Of a stretch of DNA of 64,000 nt, positions 34,961 through 43,226 are shown one piece after another (position 1 is the first letter of the stretch; each line of letters starts with the position of its first letter). The stretch spans positions 248,001 through 312,000 of the forward strand of contig NC_013922.1 in assembly GCF_000025625.1 (NCBI RefSeq). The letters are read 5' to 3'. This DNA comes from Natrialba magadii ATCC 43099. GTDB taxonomy: Archaea; Halobacteriota; Halobacteria; Halobacteriales; Natrialbaceae. A program made the position numbers and the translations under genes. The notes below the pieces were generated by a model. That model saw only the letters and a program-made list of their open reading frames with translations. It made no database searches and was not told the origin of the DNA.

Positions 34961-35030
34961 GGGTCCTCGTCAGAAACGCGGACCCGGTGTAGTAGCACCG
35001 GCCCGCCTGGCCTCCGTATCCAATCTACGG
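34961..35030. promoter_or_regulatory. three tandem hairpins
   Basis: GGGTCC (34961-34966) pairs with GGACCC (34980-34985). CCGGTG (34984-34989) pairs with CACCGG (34996-35001) around a 6-base loop. CCGTA (35014-35018) pairs with TACGG (35026-35030) around a 7-base loop. The last looks like an anticodon arm but lacks U33, so it is not a tRNA. It could be a structured RNA, an origin or recombinase arm sites. Confidence 0.45.
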
Positions 35031-35136
35031 AAGCATGCAATCGCTCGACGCAACGGGGGATAAACTCCCCGATCGACAGTATCGATTAGATTCCGGCCCA
35101 CAGCCCACGGCCTGGTCGATCCGGCTCGGAACGACT

Positions 35137-35239
35137 ATCGGAAACGGAATCGGAAATTATCGGAAATCGTCAGACGTACGCGAGAGACTTCAACAGCTAC
35201 GAATTTCACAAAACCCTGATTTATCGGAAGAATCGGAAA
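35137..35239 (+). repeat. ATCGGAA iteron cluster
   Basis: Direct repeats ATCGGAAA at 35137, 35149, 35159 and 35232, and ATCGGAAG at 35223. The first three are spaced 12 and 10 bases (about one helical turn), the last two 9 bases. Such iterons suggest binding of a replication, partition or recombination-direction protein. Confidence 0.6.
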
Positions 35240-35345
35240 CGGCCCTGCAACGGCTAAGTATCAGCAGTCCTTTCGATCAGATCTACCGACGGACAGCGAC
35301 CGTGCGCGCCCCCAGGTTCCAACTAACGGCGCGCACGGTGAGTCC

Positions 35346-35355
35346 GCGGTCCCAC
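35346..35355 (+). other. weak attachment-core candidate
   Basis: GCGGTCCCAC here is identical to 18839-18848 at the tRNA-Pro 3' end. The match is only 10 bases and flanks do not align, so it may be chance, or the remnant of a viral attachment core upstream of the integrase. Confidence 0.25.
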
Positions 35356-35447
35356 AGACGTGAGACCATGACAAACCAAACGCGCAATCACGGTAAGCGT
35401 ATCGCATTTTCAGATCACCGCTGCAGCTGCACGCTCGAGGTGCATCG

Positions 35448-36491
35448 ATGAGAGGTGACGGCCTCGAGCCGATCACGCCGCGCGAGGCGGTCGACATGTG
35501 GCTCGATCGCCTGCAGTCCACGCGGGCCGATGAAACGCTGAAGAGCTACCGGTACCGGTTGAAGCCGTTCCTCGAGTGGTGCGAGAAAGAGGGCATCGAC
35601 AACCTGAACGACCTCACCAGTCGCGACGTGTTCCGGTTCGATTCGGATCGGCGCGCTGATGGGCTAAAGGTGTCGACGCTGAACAACCAGCTGGGGACGC
35701 TCAAGCAGTTCATCCAGTTCTGCGAGCGGATTGACGCGGTTCCCCAGGGGCTTCCAGCGAAGGTCGAGGTCCCGTCGGTTGACCTGGCTGACCGCGTCAA
35801 CGACGAACCCCTCTCCGCCAACCGTGCCGAGACGATTCGCGGGAATCTGAACCGATATGCGCGAGAATCGCGCCGGCAGGTAATGCTCGAACTGCTGTGG
35901 CACACCGGCTGTCGACTCGGTGGGCTTCGCGCGCTCGATCTCCGTGACTGCTTCTTCGAGGAGTCCGACCTGGAGCGACTGCGCCACCAAGACGACATTA
36001 ATCAGGCCGCACTCGAGGCGGTCGAGCTCCCGTTCGTCTACTTCCGTCACCGGTCAGAGACGCCACTGAAGAACAAACGCGAGGGCGAGCGCCCGGTTGC
36101 ACTCTCACAGGACGTTGCAGACCGCGTTCGGGAGTACATCGACGTGAATCGCGTCGAGCGAACGGACTCGGACGAACGCCGACCGCTGCTGACGACCGAG
36201 AAGGGGAAACACGCCCGCGTTTCGAAGTCGAGCATTCGGCGGGAGATCTACATCATGACCCAGCCTTGCCGCTGGGGTTCGTGTCCGCACAACCGGGATA
36301 CGACGACCTGCGAAGCCCTGGAGCACACGCTTGAGGCGCGGTGTCCCTCGAGTCGGTCGCCCCACCCGATCCGTTCGGGTTCGATCACGCACATGCGTGA
36401 CGAGGGTTGGCCACCGGAAGTCGTTGCGGAGCGAGTGAACGCTACCCCTGAGAGTTCGTCGAGGACGTACTCGACCAACACGGAGTCGTGA
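35448..36491 (+). CDS. int: provirus tyrosine integrase (SNJ2-like)
   Basis: 347 residues. The SAM-like core-binding domain occupies about 10-105. The catalytic residues are Arg156 (HTGCRLGGL), Lys in LKNKREGE (208-210), His306 and Arg309 (SPHPIRSGSITH), and Tyr341, which lies at the expected spacing after RVNATPE and is followed by STNTES, similar to the YDxRTE of relatives. A Cys-rich insertion (CRWGSCPHNRDTTTC) precedes the HxxR box, as in many haloarchaeal integrases. The protein stops six residues after Tyr, shorter than usual, and its last codons overlap a truncated chromosomal gene. In SNJ2 two small genes follow int and are needed for integration; none is seen here. Confidence 0.85.
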   Translation: MRGDGLEPITPREAVDMWLDRLQSTRADETLKSYRYRLKPFLEWCEKEGIDNLNDLTSRDVFRFDSDRRADGLKVSTLNNQLGTLKQFIQFCERIDAVPQGLPAKVEVPSVDLADRVNDEPLSANRAETIRGNLNRYARESRRQVMLELLWHTGCRLGGLRALDLRDCFFEESDLERLRHQDDINQAALEAVELPFVYFRHRSETPLKNKREGERPVALSQDVADRVREYIDVNRVERTDSDERRPLLTTEKGKHARVSKSSIRREIYIMTQPCRWGSCPHNRDTTTCEALEHTLEARCPSSRSPHPIRSGSITHMRDEGWPPEVVAERVNATPESSSRTYSTNTES

Positions 36492-36682
36492 CGGTTCGCA
36501 GATTGCTCGCAGGCGAGCAAAATCTCCACGTCGAAGCGGTCGGGACGGGAACGCAGGATCTCTCCCAGATTGCAAACTCGCTGCAGGAGTGTGGACTCGA
36601 TATCGTTCGTTCGGAGGTACTCGAGGAGACTGTTCGCCAGCCGTTCAATCACTTCGGGCAAAAGTTTGCGACAGGGAACTAA
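36452..36682 (+). pseudogene. 5'-truncated Lrp/AsnC-like regulator fragment
   Basis: A continuous frame EFVEDVLDQHGVVTVRRLLA through HVEAVGTGTQDLSQIAN to VRQPFNHFG resembles the C-terminal effector domain of haloarchaeal Lrp/AsnC-type winged-helix regulators. It has an in-frame stop directly upstream and no N-terminal DNA-binding part. It overlaps the integrase 3' end in another frame. I read it as the chromosomal side of the provirus junction, its 5' half lost. A GTG at 36488 could start a 64-residue remnant protein. Confidence 0.5.
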
Positions 36683-36874
36683 CGAGCGGTAACGACTAAC
36701 GGGTCAAAAGTGTCGAGTAGCGAGTAGCGAGTCGCACGTCGCAAATGCTGAGCGATACGTGTTGGATGATCAGCATCTATATTCGCTTCGAAAACCGCAG
36801 AAATAACGCTTCCAGTACAGGTCGAACTGAATACTTGGCGCACGCTTATCACTCCACATCACTGTATTCGACTA

Positions 36875-37138
36875 ATGGCTCCCCGTCTTGAATCACAGTC
36901 CTCACTCCACACCGACGAACTCTGTCGGCGTGTCGTCGAGACAGTCGCGGAGAGCGAACAATGTGACGTCACCGAGCTCCCGCCGCTGTACAACGCCGTC
37001 GAACCGGACGCTATCTGCGCGCTTTTCACCTCCACATCGACGCACGACCGCGACACCGGGCAGGTGACGTTTCTGTACTGTGGGTATCGTGTCACCGTCG
37101 ATGCAAGCGGGTCGATTTCAGTTGCGGCGGCGAACTGA
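36875..37138 (+). CDS. HalOD1 output-domain protein
   Basis: An 87-residue single-domain protein: VVETVAESEQCDVTELPPLYNAVEPDAI, then GQVTFLYCGYRVTVDASGSI. This is the HalOD1 pattern, a haloarchaeal output domain found alone or fused to receiver domains, thought to act in signalling. It is the first intact chromosomal gene right of the provirus; the 192 bases before it hold nothing recognisable beyond the promoter. Confidence 0.85.
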   Translation: MAPRLESQSSLHTDELCRRVVETVAESEQCDVTELPPLYNAVEPDAICALFTSTSTHDRDTGQVTFLYCGYRVTVDASGSISVAAAN

Positions 37139-37143
37139 ACTCG

Positions 37144-37305
37144 TCACTCCGAGATATCGCCTTCGTTCATCGCCGCTGTTTCCGAGACGACGAATCGCGC
37201 CAGTTTGCGCTTGGTATGGTCGTCGACGAGGTGTTCCTCGAGTCGCGTGTCCTGCGGTGGTGGTTCTCGACAGAGGGGACATTCGATCGGTGCTCTGGAC
37301 GCCAT
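37144..37305 (-). CDS. 53-residue zinc-finger-like protein
   Basis: A short protein starting MASRAPIECPLCREPPPQDT, then HLVDDHTKRK. CxxC followed by HxxxxH gives a C2H2-like zinc site. It ends convergently only 5 bases from the HalOD1 gene stop. High-GC codon use supports coding. Small haloarchaeal zinc-finger proteins of this kind are widespread; function unknown. Confidence 0.6.
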   Translation of the reverse strand: MASRAPIECPLCREPPPQDTRLEEHLVDDHTKRKLARFVVSETAAMNEGDISE

Positions 37306-37534
37306 ACGTGTTGCACGACAGTGACGTGCAAAAGGCTTCGGCGCCAGTCAGCATCGTGATGGTCAACAACCCCGAGGCTTGATCGCGGCCTCCTCGCCCT
37401 GCATCACCTCTCGATGACGACGGAGTCCGCAAATTGATAGGCGTTCCTCTCAGTGCCAGTGTGCCCTGCCCGATGTGCATTCGATACCGACCGAGTGGTT
37501 TAACTCGCCACTCTCGAACCACCAGAACGAACCG

Positions 37535-38362
37535 ATGACAGTCGTTCTCGCCGGCGTGGGTGCCGACAGCACAAACCTCGGGACGCTCGGGCCGCTCTAC
37601 GACGATGGCCGTTTCGAATACATTCCGATTCCGGAGAAAACAAGCGAAACGAGTGAACGTGAAACCCTCGGTTCGTGGACGCTGCAACACGACGACCGCG
37701 TCGCCGCTGATCTGACGACCCGAATCGAGCCCCAGCCTGTCCGCGGTGGCGTCGAAACCGTCACCGGCGACGCACTCGAGAACTGGCCACTTCACCACGA
37801 TCCGAACTTTGCTGCACTGACCTACGGCGAACACCGGACCAGCGGCTACCTGTCGCGACTCAGTGCACTCGAGTCCGGTGATGTCGTTGGCTTCTATGCC
37901 GGCCTCCGTCGACCAGACGGCGAGCGCGCGCACCGCTACCTAATTGGCTATTTCACGGTCGACCGGGTCGATGTACTCTCCCCCGACACCCCTGCAGCCG
38001 AGCGCGCGAACGTTCTTGCAGCCCACTCGGACAACGCCCACGCAAAACGAGCACGCGGTGGTGAACTCTACCTCGCGGACAAGTCTGTCGTGTTCATCGA
38101 TGGCCGAGAGCCGGGTGGCCTCTTTGACCGGCATCCGATTCGACTCAGTGAGTACGAGGTCAAGCCAGGGAACGAGCGCGCACAGTACTACCTTCGGGAC
38201 GAGATTGCAGCGGCGTGGACGATTACCGAGGGTGGCGAGAACATGATGTACAAACCGGCCTACCGGTGTGACTGCACGGGTGAGGCGTTCCGGCGACTGG
38301 TCGGACCGCTCGAGAATCGAACTGCAGACGATGCAGCGATTGGGTGCTCGACTGCTCCCTGA
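37535..38362 (+). CDS. Nmad3-like putative nucleotide-modification protein
   Basis: 275 residues. The N-terminus 'TVVLAGVGADSTNLGTLGPLYDDGRFEYIPIPE' pattern matches the Nmad3 domain (nucleotide modification associated domain 3), followed by the internal DPNFAALTYGE and SGDVVGFYAGLR motifs. Nmad proteins were predicted from genomic context to take part in modified-base biology; their exact reaction is unknown. No partner methylase or glycosyltransferase lies next to it. I chose the ATG at 37535, at the start of the conserved strand, over 37475. Confidence 0.7.
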   Translation: MTVVLAGVGADSTNLGTLGPLYDDGRFEYIPIPEKTSETSERETLGSWTLQHDDRVAADLTTRIEPQPVRGGVETVTGDALENWPLHHDPNFAALTYGEHRTSGYLSRLSALESGDVVGFYAGLRRPDGERAHRYLIGYFTVDRVDVLSPDTPAAERANVLAAHSDNAHAKRARGGELYLADKSVVFIDGREPGGLFDRHPIRLSEYEVKPGNERAQYYLRDEIAAAWTITEGGENMMYKPAYRCDCTGEAFRRLVGPLENRTADDAAIGCSTAP

Positions 38363-38458
38363 TACGCTGCTTGCGGTCACCTTCTGTGCTTCCTGAACCC
38401 GCACATCCGCTGAGAGAATCGATCAGTTTCTTGTAGCGAACTCCCGAAGAGCACGCAA

Positions 38459-39052
38459 GTGACCGCAGATAACGCCGACCGCTCGGGACCGTCCCGCCAC
38501 GACCGCATTCGCCGTCATCCCACACCGGGCGCACGGAACTCGCTCGCTCACTGGACGTCGGCGAAACACCCGCTTCGTGTTGCGATCAACTACATTTTCG
38601 TCTGGCTCGCCCGCATCTCGCCGAGTCTCCGGCTTCGCCGCTGGTGTCTGCGCCGCATCGGTGTTACTGTCGGAGCTGGCGTCTCCTGGGGACTCGAGGC
38701 GACCCCAGATACCTTCTGGCCAGAACTGATCACACTCGAGGACCACGTGATCGTCGGCTACGATGCGACGCTCCTCTGTCACGAGTTTCTTCAGGACGAG
38801 TATCGCACGGGTGAGGTCGTCGTCGGTGAACGGGCGATGATTGGTGCGGGTGCGATCGTTCTTCCCGGTGTCGAGATTGGTGCCGATGCGAGTGTCGCGG
38901 CGAACTCGCTGGTGACCCAGGACGTCCCCCCGGGGACCACCGTCGCGGGTGTACCTGCACGGCCGATGGGAAGTGGCGGGGCGAACGAGCACGTGACGGA
39001 TGCTGGGGCGACTGACGGGCCGGACGAAGACCTTGGCGAGCCGGACGAGTGA
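38459..39052 (+). CDS. left-handed beta-helix acyltransferase
   Basis: A 197-residue hexapeptide-repeat acyltransferase with a GTG start. The helical N-terminus (35-65) precedes the beta-helix: EDHVIVGYDATLLCHEF, then VVVGERAMIGAGAIVLPGVEIGADASVAANSLV and the terminal GTTVAGVPAR loop. The catalytic His is in LLCHEF. It is related to WbbJ/NodL-type O-acetyltransferases acting on sugars or glycolipids; the substrate cannot be told. The acidic tail is non-conserved. Confidence 0.8.
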   Translation: MTADNADRSGPSRHDRIRRHPTPGARNSLAHWTSAKHPLRVAINYIFVWLARISPSLRLRRWCLRRIGVTVGAGVSWGLEATPDTFWPELITLEDHVIVGYDATLLCHEFLQDEYRTGEVVVGERAMIGAGAIVLPGVEIGADASVAANSLVTQDVPPGTTVAGVPARPMGSGGANEHVTDAGATDGPDEDLGEPDE

Positions 39053-39087
39053 GGTGCTGTTTTTGCGAGCATGGGGTTCGTCGGTGT

Positions 39088-39187
39088 TGAAGTCGCGGTG
39101 CGGTTGCAGTGAAGTTGTGGTGCGGTTGCAGTGAAGTTGTGGTGCGGTTACAGTGAAGTCGCAGTACGGTTACAGTGAAGTCGTGGT
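39088..39187. repeat. 22-bp tandem repeat, about 4.5 copies
   Basis: Units of tgaagttgtggtgcggttgc plus two bases, with drift toward the right. Located in the spacer between the convergent acyltransferase and ndh genes, so it might affect transcript ends. Confidence 0.8.
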
Positions 39188-39312
39188 AAACTCGTACAAC
39201 GACGGTCTGCGTGACTGACTGTGACTGTCGCTGCGATTGATCCTGCGCTAAAAAGACGGTGTCGAGGTCGTGCTCTGTGCTCGATTCCAGTTGGATTCGA
39301 GTTGTCCTCGTC

Positions 39313-40482
39313 TTACAGCGACGACCAGGACTTGCGGGCCTCGTTCCAGGAGGTGACACTGGCGATCCACTTGGCGGCGATCATCTTCTTCAGGTTCTTC
39401 GCCGGGAAGCCACCGAAGGTGCCGACGGGCAGCGAGAGACCGAAGGCTGGCTTGACCTCGTGGGCGACAGCCTTGTCACCGACGGAGACGACGGTACCTC
39501 TGTCCTCGTGCTCCCACGTCTTGAGCGGGCGGTTTTCGATCGCACGCGAAATGTTCTCACCGACGACCTCGGCCGCCTGCCAGGCAGCCTGTGCGGTCGG
39601 TGGTGCAGGGCGGTCACCCTGGTCGATCAGGGCCGAGTCACCGATAGCGAACACGTTCTCCTCGGTGGTCTGGAAGTTCGCCTCAACGTTGACGCGGTTG
39701 TGTTCCTTCTCGAGGTCCGCATCGTCGAGTGCGTCACGGCCCGTAATGCCGCCGGTCCAGATGAGCACGTCGTGCTCGAGTGGGTCGCCCTCGTCGAACT
39801 CGATGACGTCGGCTTTGGCCTCCGTGATCGGATCGTCCGTGTGGATGTGGACGCCAGCGTTCTCGAGGAGGTCACGCAGGGCCTGCTGGATTTCGGGGTC
39901 GTTACCGGGGAAGATTTCGTCGAGTGCTTCGACGAGGTGGATCTCGATTGGGGCGCGGTGGTTGTCGCGGAACTCCGCGATTTCACCGGCGGTCTGGATG
40001 CCGGAGAGGCCGGCACCGCCGACGACGACCTGTGCGGGCTCGCCGCGGGTCGCGTCCTGGCTGGCCTGGGAAATCTCGTCGTGGATCTCCATGGCATCGT
40101 CGAGGCTCTTCAGCGTGAGCGAGTGCTCCTCGAGGCCAGGGATGCCATAGTAGGCGGTCTGGCTGCCCAGTGCAACGAGCACGTAGTCGTAGTCGACGTC
40201 GTCGCCCTCGGCGAGTTCGACGACCTGTTCGTCGACGTCGAGGCCGACGACTTCGTCCTGAATGAACCGGGTCGACGGATCGGCAATCTGGTCGACCGGG
40301 AACGTGATGTCCGAGCGAACGTCCGGGTCACGGACGACGCGGTGAGCCTCGTGGAGAACGAGGTGGTAGTCCACGTCAGCAATCCAGGTTAGTCGTGCGT
40401 TGCCCCCGAGTTCCGACTGGAGCTTGGTGATCGCACCGGTACCGGCGTATCCAGCACCGAGCACGACGACGTTCTCAGTCAT
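39313..40482 (-). CDS. ndh: type II NADH dehydrogenase-like flavoprotein
   Basis: 389 residues. The FAD-binding GxGxxG is VVLGAGYAGTGA (residues 5-16) and the NAD(P)H-binding motif is VVVGGAGLSGIQTAGE (near 150). A second FAD contact is NVFAIGDSAL. The C-terminus has an amphipathic region suited to membrane attachment (PAKNLKKMIAAKWIAS). It transfers electrons from NADH to quinone without pumping protons. The ATG at 40482 is preferred over one 9 bases upstream. A sulfide:quinone-reductase-like role is less likely because the Cys pairs are absent. Confidence 0.88.
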   Translation of the reverse strand: MTENVVVLGAGYAGTGAITKLQSELGGNARLTWIADVDYHLVLHEAHRVVRDPDVRSDITFPVDQIADPSTRFIQDEVVGLDVDEQVVELAEGDDVDYDYVLVALGSQTAYYGIPGLEEHSLTLKSLDDAMEIHDEISQASQDATRGEPAQVVVGGAGLSGIQTAGEIAEFRDNHRAPIEIHLVEALDEIFPGNDPEIQQALRDLLENAGVHIHTDDPITEAKADVIEFDEGDPLEHDVLIWTGGITGRDALDDADLEKEHNRVNVEANFQTTEENVFAIGDSALIDQGDRPAPPTAQAAWQAAEVVGENISRAIENRPLKTWEHEDRGTVVSVGDKAVAHEVKPAFGLSLPVGTFGGFPAKNLKKMIAAKWIASVTSWNEARKSWSSL

Positions 40483-40631
40483 ACGACACACTCTGAAACA
40501 CTACGATACAAAGGTGTTGGAACTCGTGTCTGTGTGGGTTGTGCTGCCATACCATCTTCTACGTCCGATACAGCTATACAGCCACATTCAGTGCAGGTCA
40601 CACACCAGTCCTGCGGCGTCGACAGGTTTAG

Positions 40632-40649
40632 GGTTAGACGGCTCTAAAC
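40632..40649. promoter_or_regulatory. DtxR-type operator before its own gene
   Basis: GGTTAGA-CGGC-TCTAAAC, an 18-base near-palindrome ending 9 bases before the regulator's first ATG. It nearly matches the site in front of the ZIP gene (41491-41508), indicating autoregulation. Confidence 0.65.
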
Positions 40650-40658
40650 CCGAGTAGG

Positions 40659-41339
40659 ATGATGCTGAGCGACGTGATGGAGGACTACCTCAAGGCGATC
40701 TATCAGCTCCAGCGCGACCACGACGAACGGGTTAAAACGTCCGAAATCGCAGAGGCGCTCGACGTCACGTCGCCAACCGTCACCAGCATGCTCGAAAAAC
40801 TCGGGGATCGAGGGCTGGTCGACCGCGAGAAGTATCGCGGCGTGACGCTCACCGACGAAGGCGAGACGGTCGCACTCGAGGTCGTCCGCCACCATCGACT
40901 GCTCGAAGCGTACCTCACCGAGCATCTCGATTACGACTGGTCCGAGGTCCACGCCGAGGCCGACCGCCTCGAACACCACATCAGCGAGGATTTCGAACAG
41001 CGCGTTGCGGACGCCCTGGGCGAACCGACGGTTGACCCCCACGGGTCCCCGATTCCAAGTGCGGACCTCGAGCCACCGGAGCGACCCGACGGCAAATCCG
41101 TCACTGAATTCTCGGAAGGCGATGTCGTCGTGGTCGAGGAGGTCGCCGACCGTGATCCAGAGGTTCTCTCGTACCTCGCAGACCACGGCGTCGAACCCGG
41201 CGTCGAACTCGAGATTCGCGAGGTCGCACCCTTCGGTATGGTGACCGCGCGCTCGAGTGCAAGCGAGGAGGACGTCTCGCTTCCGGAGGGTGTCGCCCAC
41301 CACGTTCGGGTAAGCCCGCCCGCCGAAGTCGAGTCGTAA
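40659..41339 (+). CDS. DtxR/SirR-family metal-dependent regulator
   Basis: 226 residues. The N-terminal winged helix (1-62: 'MEDYLKAIYQLQRD', EIAEALDVTSPTVTSMLEKL) is followed by the metal-binding dimerisation domain (VVRHHRLLEAYLTEHLDYDW, then LEHHISEDFEQRVAD, with conserved His and Glu) and a C-terminal FeoA/SH3-like domain (about 145-222). It senses Fe(II) or Mn(II) and represses metal uptake genes. The operator overlapping its promoter and the same motif before the ZIP transporter gene support regulation of both. Confidence 0.92.
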   Translation: MMLSDVMEDYLKAIYQLQRDHDERVKTSEIAEALDVTSPTVTSMLEKLGDRGLVDREKYRGVTLTDEGETVALEVVRHHRLLEAYLTEHLDYDWSEVHAEADRLEHHISEDFEQRVADALGEPTVDPHGSPIPSADLEPPERPDGKSVTEFSEGDVVVVEEVADRDPEVLSYLADHGVEPGVELEIREVAPFGMVTARSSASEEDVSLPEGVAHHVRVSPPAEVES

Positions 41340-41447
41340 TTCCTGCACGCGGTCCTTGCCGTCCCGATCAGCAGGGCGTTGCTCTCGCGACTGTTCCATC
41401 ACTGTCTTGGCCGATCGGGCTCGCACTCGAGTTGGTCCATTTCTGCG

Positions 41448-41508
41448 GATTAGATTGTATCTAACGGCATATTCCGTGAGTAAACTATAAGTTTAGAGGT
41501 GTCTAAAC
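41448..41508. promoter_or_regulatory. two palindromic operators before the ZIP transporter
   Basis: GATTAGAT-TGT-ATCTAACG at 41448-41466 and GTTTAGA-GGTG-TCTAAAC at 41491-41508, the second a perfect palindrome lying 46 bases before the GTG start. The adjacent ctataagttt (41485-41494) is a TATA-like element, so binding would block the promoter. Confidence 0.65.
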
Positions 41509-41553
41509 CTCTGGCAATGAGAAGCCAATCGATGATGTGGAGGCGGATCGATC

Positions 41554-42519
41554 GTGAGTGACGATATTTACGATCGCGTCCCACGGTGGGTCCTCGCTAT
41601 TGGTCCCGTTGCTATCCTCATCGCGGTTTTCGGAGTACTGTATCTGACATCGCCGTTCGGTGACCTCTCTGGGGTCGAGGAAGCGAGCACACTCGAGATC
41701 CTCTGGATGCTGACGATCATCGGTGCGATCGCGGGGATTATCCCTGTTGCCATCGGGATGCTCTGGTTCCCGTTCATCCGCGACCTCGATCCACGATATC
41801 TGCACGCCTTTCTGGCGCTCGCTGGTGGTGTGCTCGCGTTCATCGCCGTCGAGATGACGGAAGACCTGATCTTCGACTACGGCGTCGAAGTCTCCGATGT
41901 GACGCTGGCCGGCGTTGCTGTCGGCGGTTCGACCCTCGCTGCAGTAACCGCAGTTGTCGGCGTCGGCGGAACGTTCGCCGTTATGTACGCCGCGAGCGAG
42001 TGGCGCCAGCGCAAGGCAGCAGCAAGCGAAAAAAGCGGACTCGAAATCGCCTATCTCGTCGCGCTCGCACTCGGACTGCACAGCATTGGCGAAGGGCTGG
42101 CCATTGGCGTTGCCTACATCCATGGCGATGCGTCGCTGCTCATGCTGCTCGTGCTGGCATTCGTCATGCACAACGTGATGGAAGGGCCGACTGTTGTCGC
42201 TGCAGTCGCCCGGGACAGAGCGACGCCACCGCTGCGACACTTCGCCGCAATGGGTATCATCGCCGGCGGACCAGTCATCCTCGGTGGCTGGCTCGGTAGC
42301 TTCGCCCAGTCGAACATCCTCGCCGTCCTCTGTTTCGCGATCGCAATCGGCGCGATCCTCCAGGTGCTCATCGAGGTTGCAGACCTCATCCGATTCGACG
42401 CCGAGGACGTCTTTACCCGAACCAACACGGCGACGTTCTGTATCGGATTCGCCCTCATGTTCCTCCTCGAGGATGTCCTCGTCGACGTGCTCCTCGAGGG
42501 CTGGCTGATTCCAGTCTGA
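41554..42519 (+). CDS. ZIP-family metal transporter
   Basis: 321 residues, about eight transmembrane helices. The signature metal-site helices are HSIGEGLAIG (near residue 178) and MHNVMEGPTVVA (near 206), with the ZIP HxxxE pattern in both, followed by an LIEVADL segment. It moves Zn, Fe or Mn into the cytoplasm. GTG start preferred by the conserved N-terminal helix. It lies 214 bases after the DtxR regulator gene, with two operators between, so metal control is likely. Confidence 0.9.
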   Translation: MSDDIYDRVPRWVLAIGPVAILIAVFGVLYLTSPFGDLSGVEEASTLEILWMLTIIGAIAGIIPVAIGMLWFPFIRDLDPRYLHAFLALAGGVLAFIAVEMTEDLIFDYGVEVSDVTLAGVAVGGSTLAAVTAVVGVGGTFAVMYAASEWRQRKAAASEKSGLEIAYLVALALGLHSIGEGLAIGVAYIHGDASLLMLLVLAFVMHNVMEGPTVVAAVARDRATPPLRHFAAMGIIAGGPVILGGWLGSFAQSNILAVLCFAIAIGAILQVLIEVADLIRFDAEDVFTRTNTATFCIGFALMFLLEDVLVDVLLEGWLIPV

Positions 42520-42692
42520 GTCGGTTTCGTTTCTGCGCTCTTTCGCCTACCCGACTCTCGTACCGACTGTAGTTGCTACTGACAGTGGCCCCTCGCGACG
42601 CCGTGTCATTGTCGTTCGATCCCACGTCAAAACGCTGCCACTGCCCGACCGTACCCGTCGGGTTTAAGGAATCCAATTACGAATAATTCGGT

Positions 42693-43226
42693 ATGTCATC
42701 AATTGAACTGACCCCCAGTCAGAAGAAAATCCTTCGTGCGCTCACAAACCTCCACAAAGAGTCCGAAGACGCCATCAAAGGTGAAGACATCGCAGAACAG
42801 GTAGACCGCAACCCCGGCACCATCCGCAACCAGATGCAGAGTCTCAAAGCCCTCCAGCTGGTAGAGGGCGTCCCCGGCCCGAAAGGCGGCTACAAGCCAA
42901 CCGCTGCCGCCTTCGAGGCGCTCGAGATCCAGCAGATGGACGACCCCGCCTCGGTCCCACTCGAGCACGAGGGCGAACCGATTACCGACGTTATCGTCGA
43001 AGAGATCGACCTCTCGAGTGTCCACCATCCAGAACTCTGCCGTGCGGAGATCCACATGCAGGGTGCGATCAGCGGGATTCACGAGGACGACGAGGTAACC
43101 GTCGGCCCGACGCCGCTTTCGAAGCTCGTTATCGACGGCCGCGTTGACGGGAAGGACGATACGAACAATATCCTCATCCTGCGCATCGAGGATATGATTG
43201 CGCCGGCCGAAGAACCCGAGCACTGA
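42693..43226 (+). CDS. winged-helix regulator, Rrf2-like annotation group
   Basis: 177 residues. A winged helix (1-70: LTPSQKKILRALTNLHKE, GEDIAEQVDRNPGTIRNQM) is followed by a beta-rich C-terminal domain (95-170, HPELCRAEIHMQGAI). Related haloarchaeal proteins are often labelled Rrf2-family, but the Fe-S cysteines of true Rrf2 sensors are absent (only one Cys). The ligand is unknown. TATA-like ggtttaaggaa at 42660-42670 fits a leaderless start. Confidence 0.65.
   Translation: MSSIELTPSQKKILRALTNLHKESEDAIKGEDIAEQVDRNPGTIRNQMQSLKALQLVEGVPGPKGGYKPTAAAFEALEIQQMDDPASVPLEHEGEPITDVIVEEIDLSSVHHPELCRAEIHMQGAISGIHEDDEVTVGPTPLSKLVIDGRVDGKDDTNNILILRIEDMIAPAEEPEH

Larger units (their letters stand above)
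34800..35447. other. 648-base control region before the integrase
   Basis: No convincing gene. It contains three consecutive hairpins (34961-35030), five ATCGGAA-type iterons (35137-35239) and a 10-base match to the tRNA-Pro 3' end (35346-35355). The open frame at 35035-35451 reads through these repeats and has no family features. Confidence 0.5.

Noticed and set aside
35014-35030. tRNA anticodon arm
   Set aside because: Stem and 7-base loop fit, but U33 is replaced by C and no other tRNA arms can be built around it.
35035-35451. 138-codon open frame before the integrase
   Set aside because: Crosses the iterons and hairpins, has poor haloarchaeal composition (rich in Arg, Ser, Gln), and no family.
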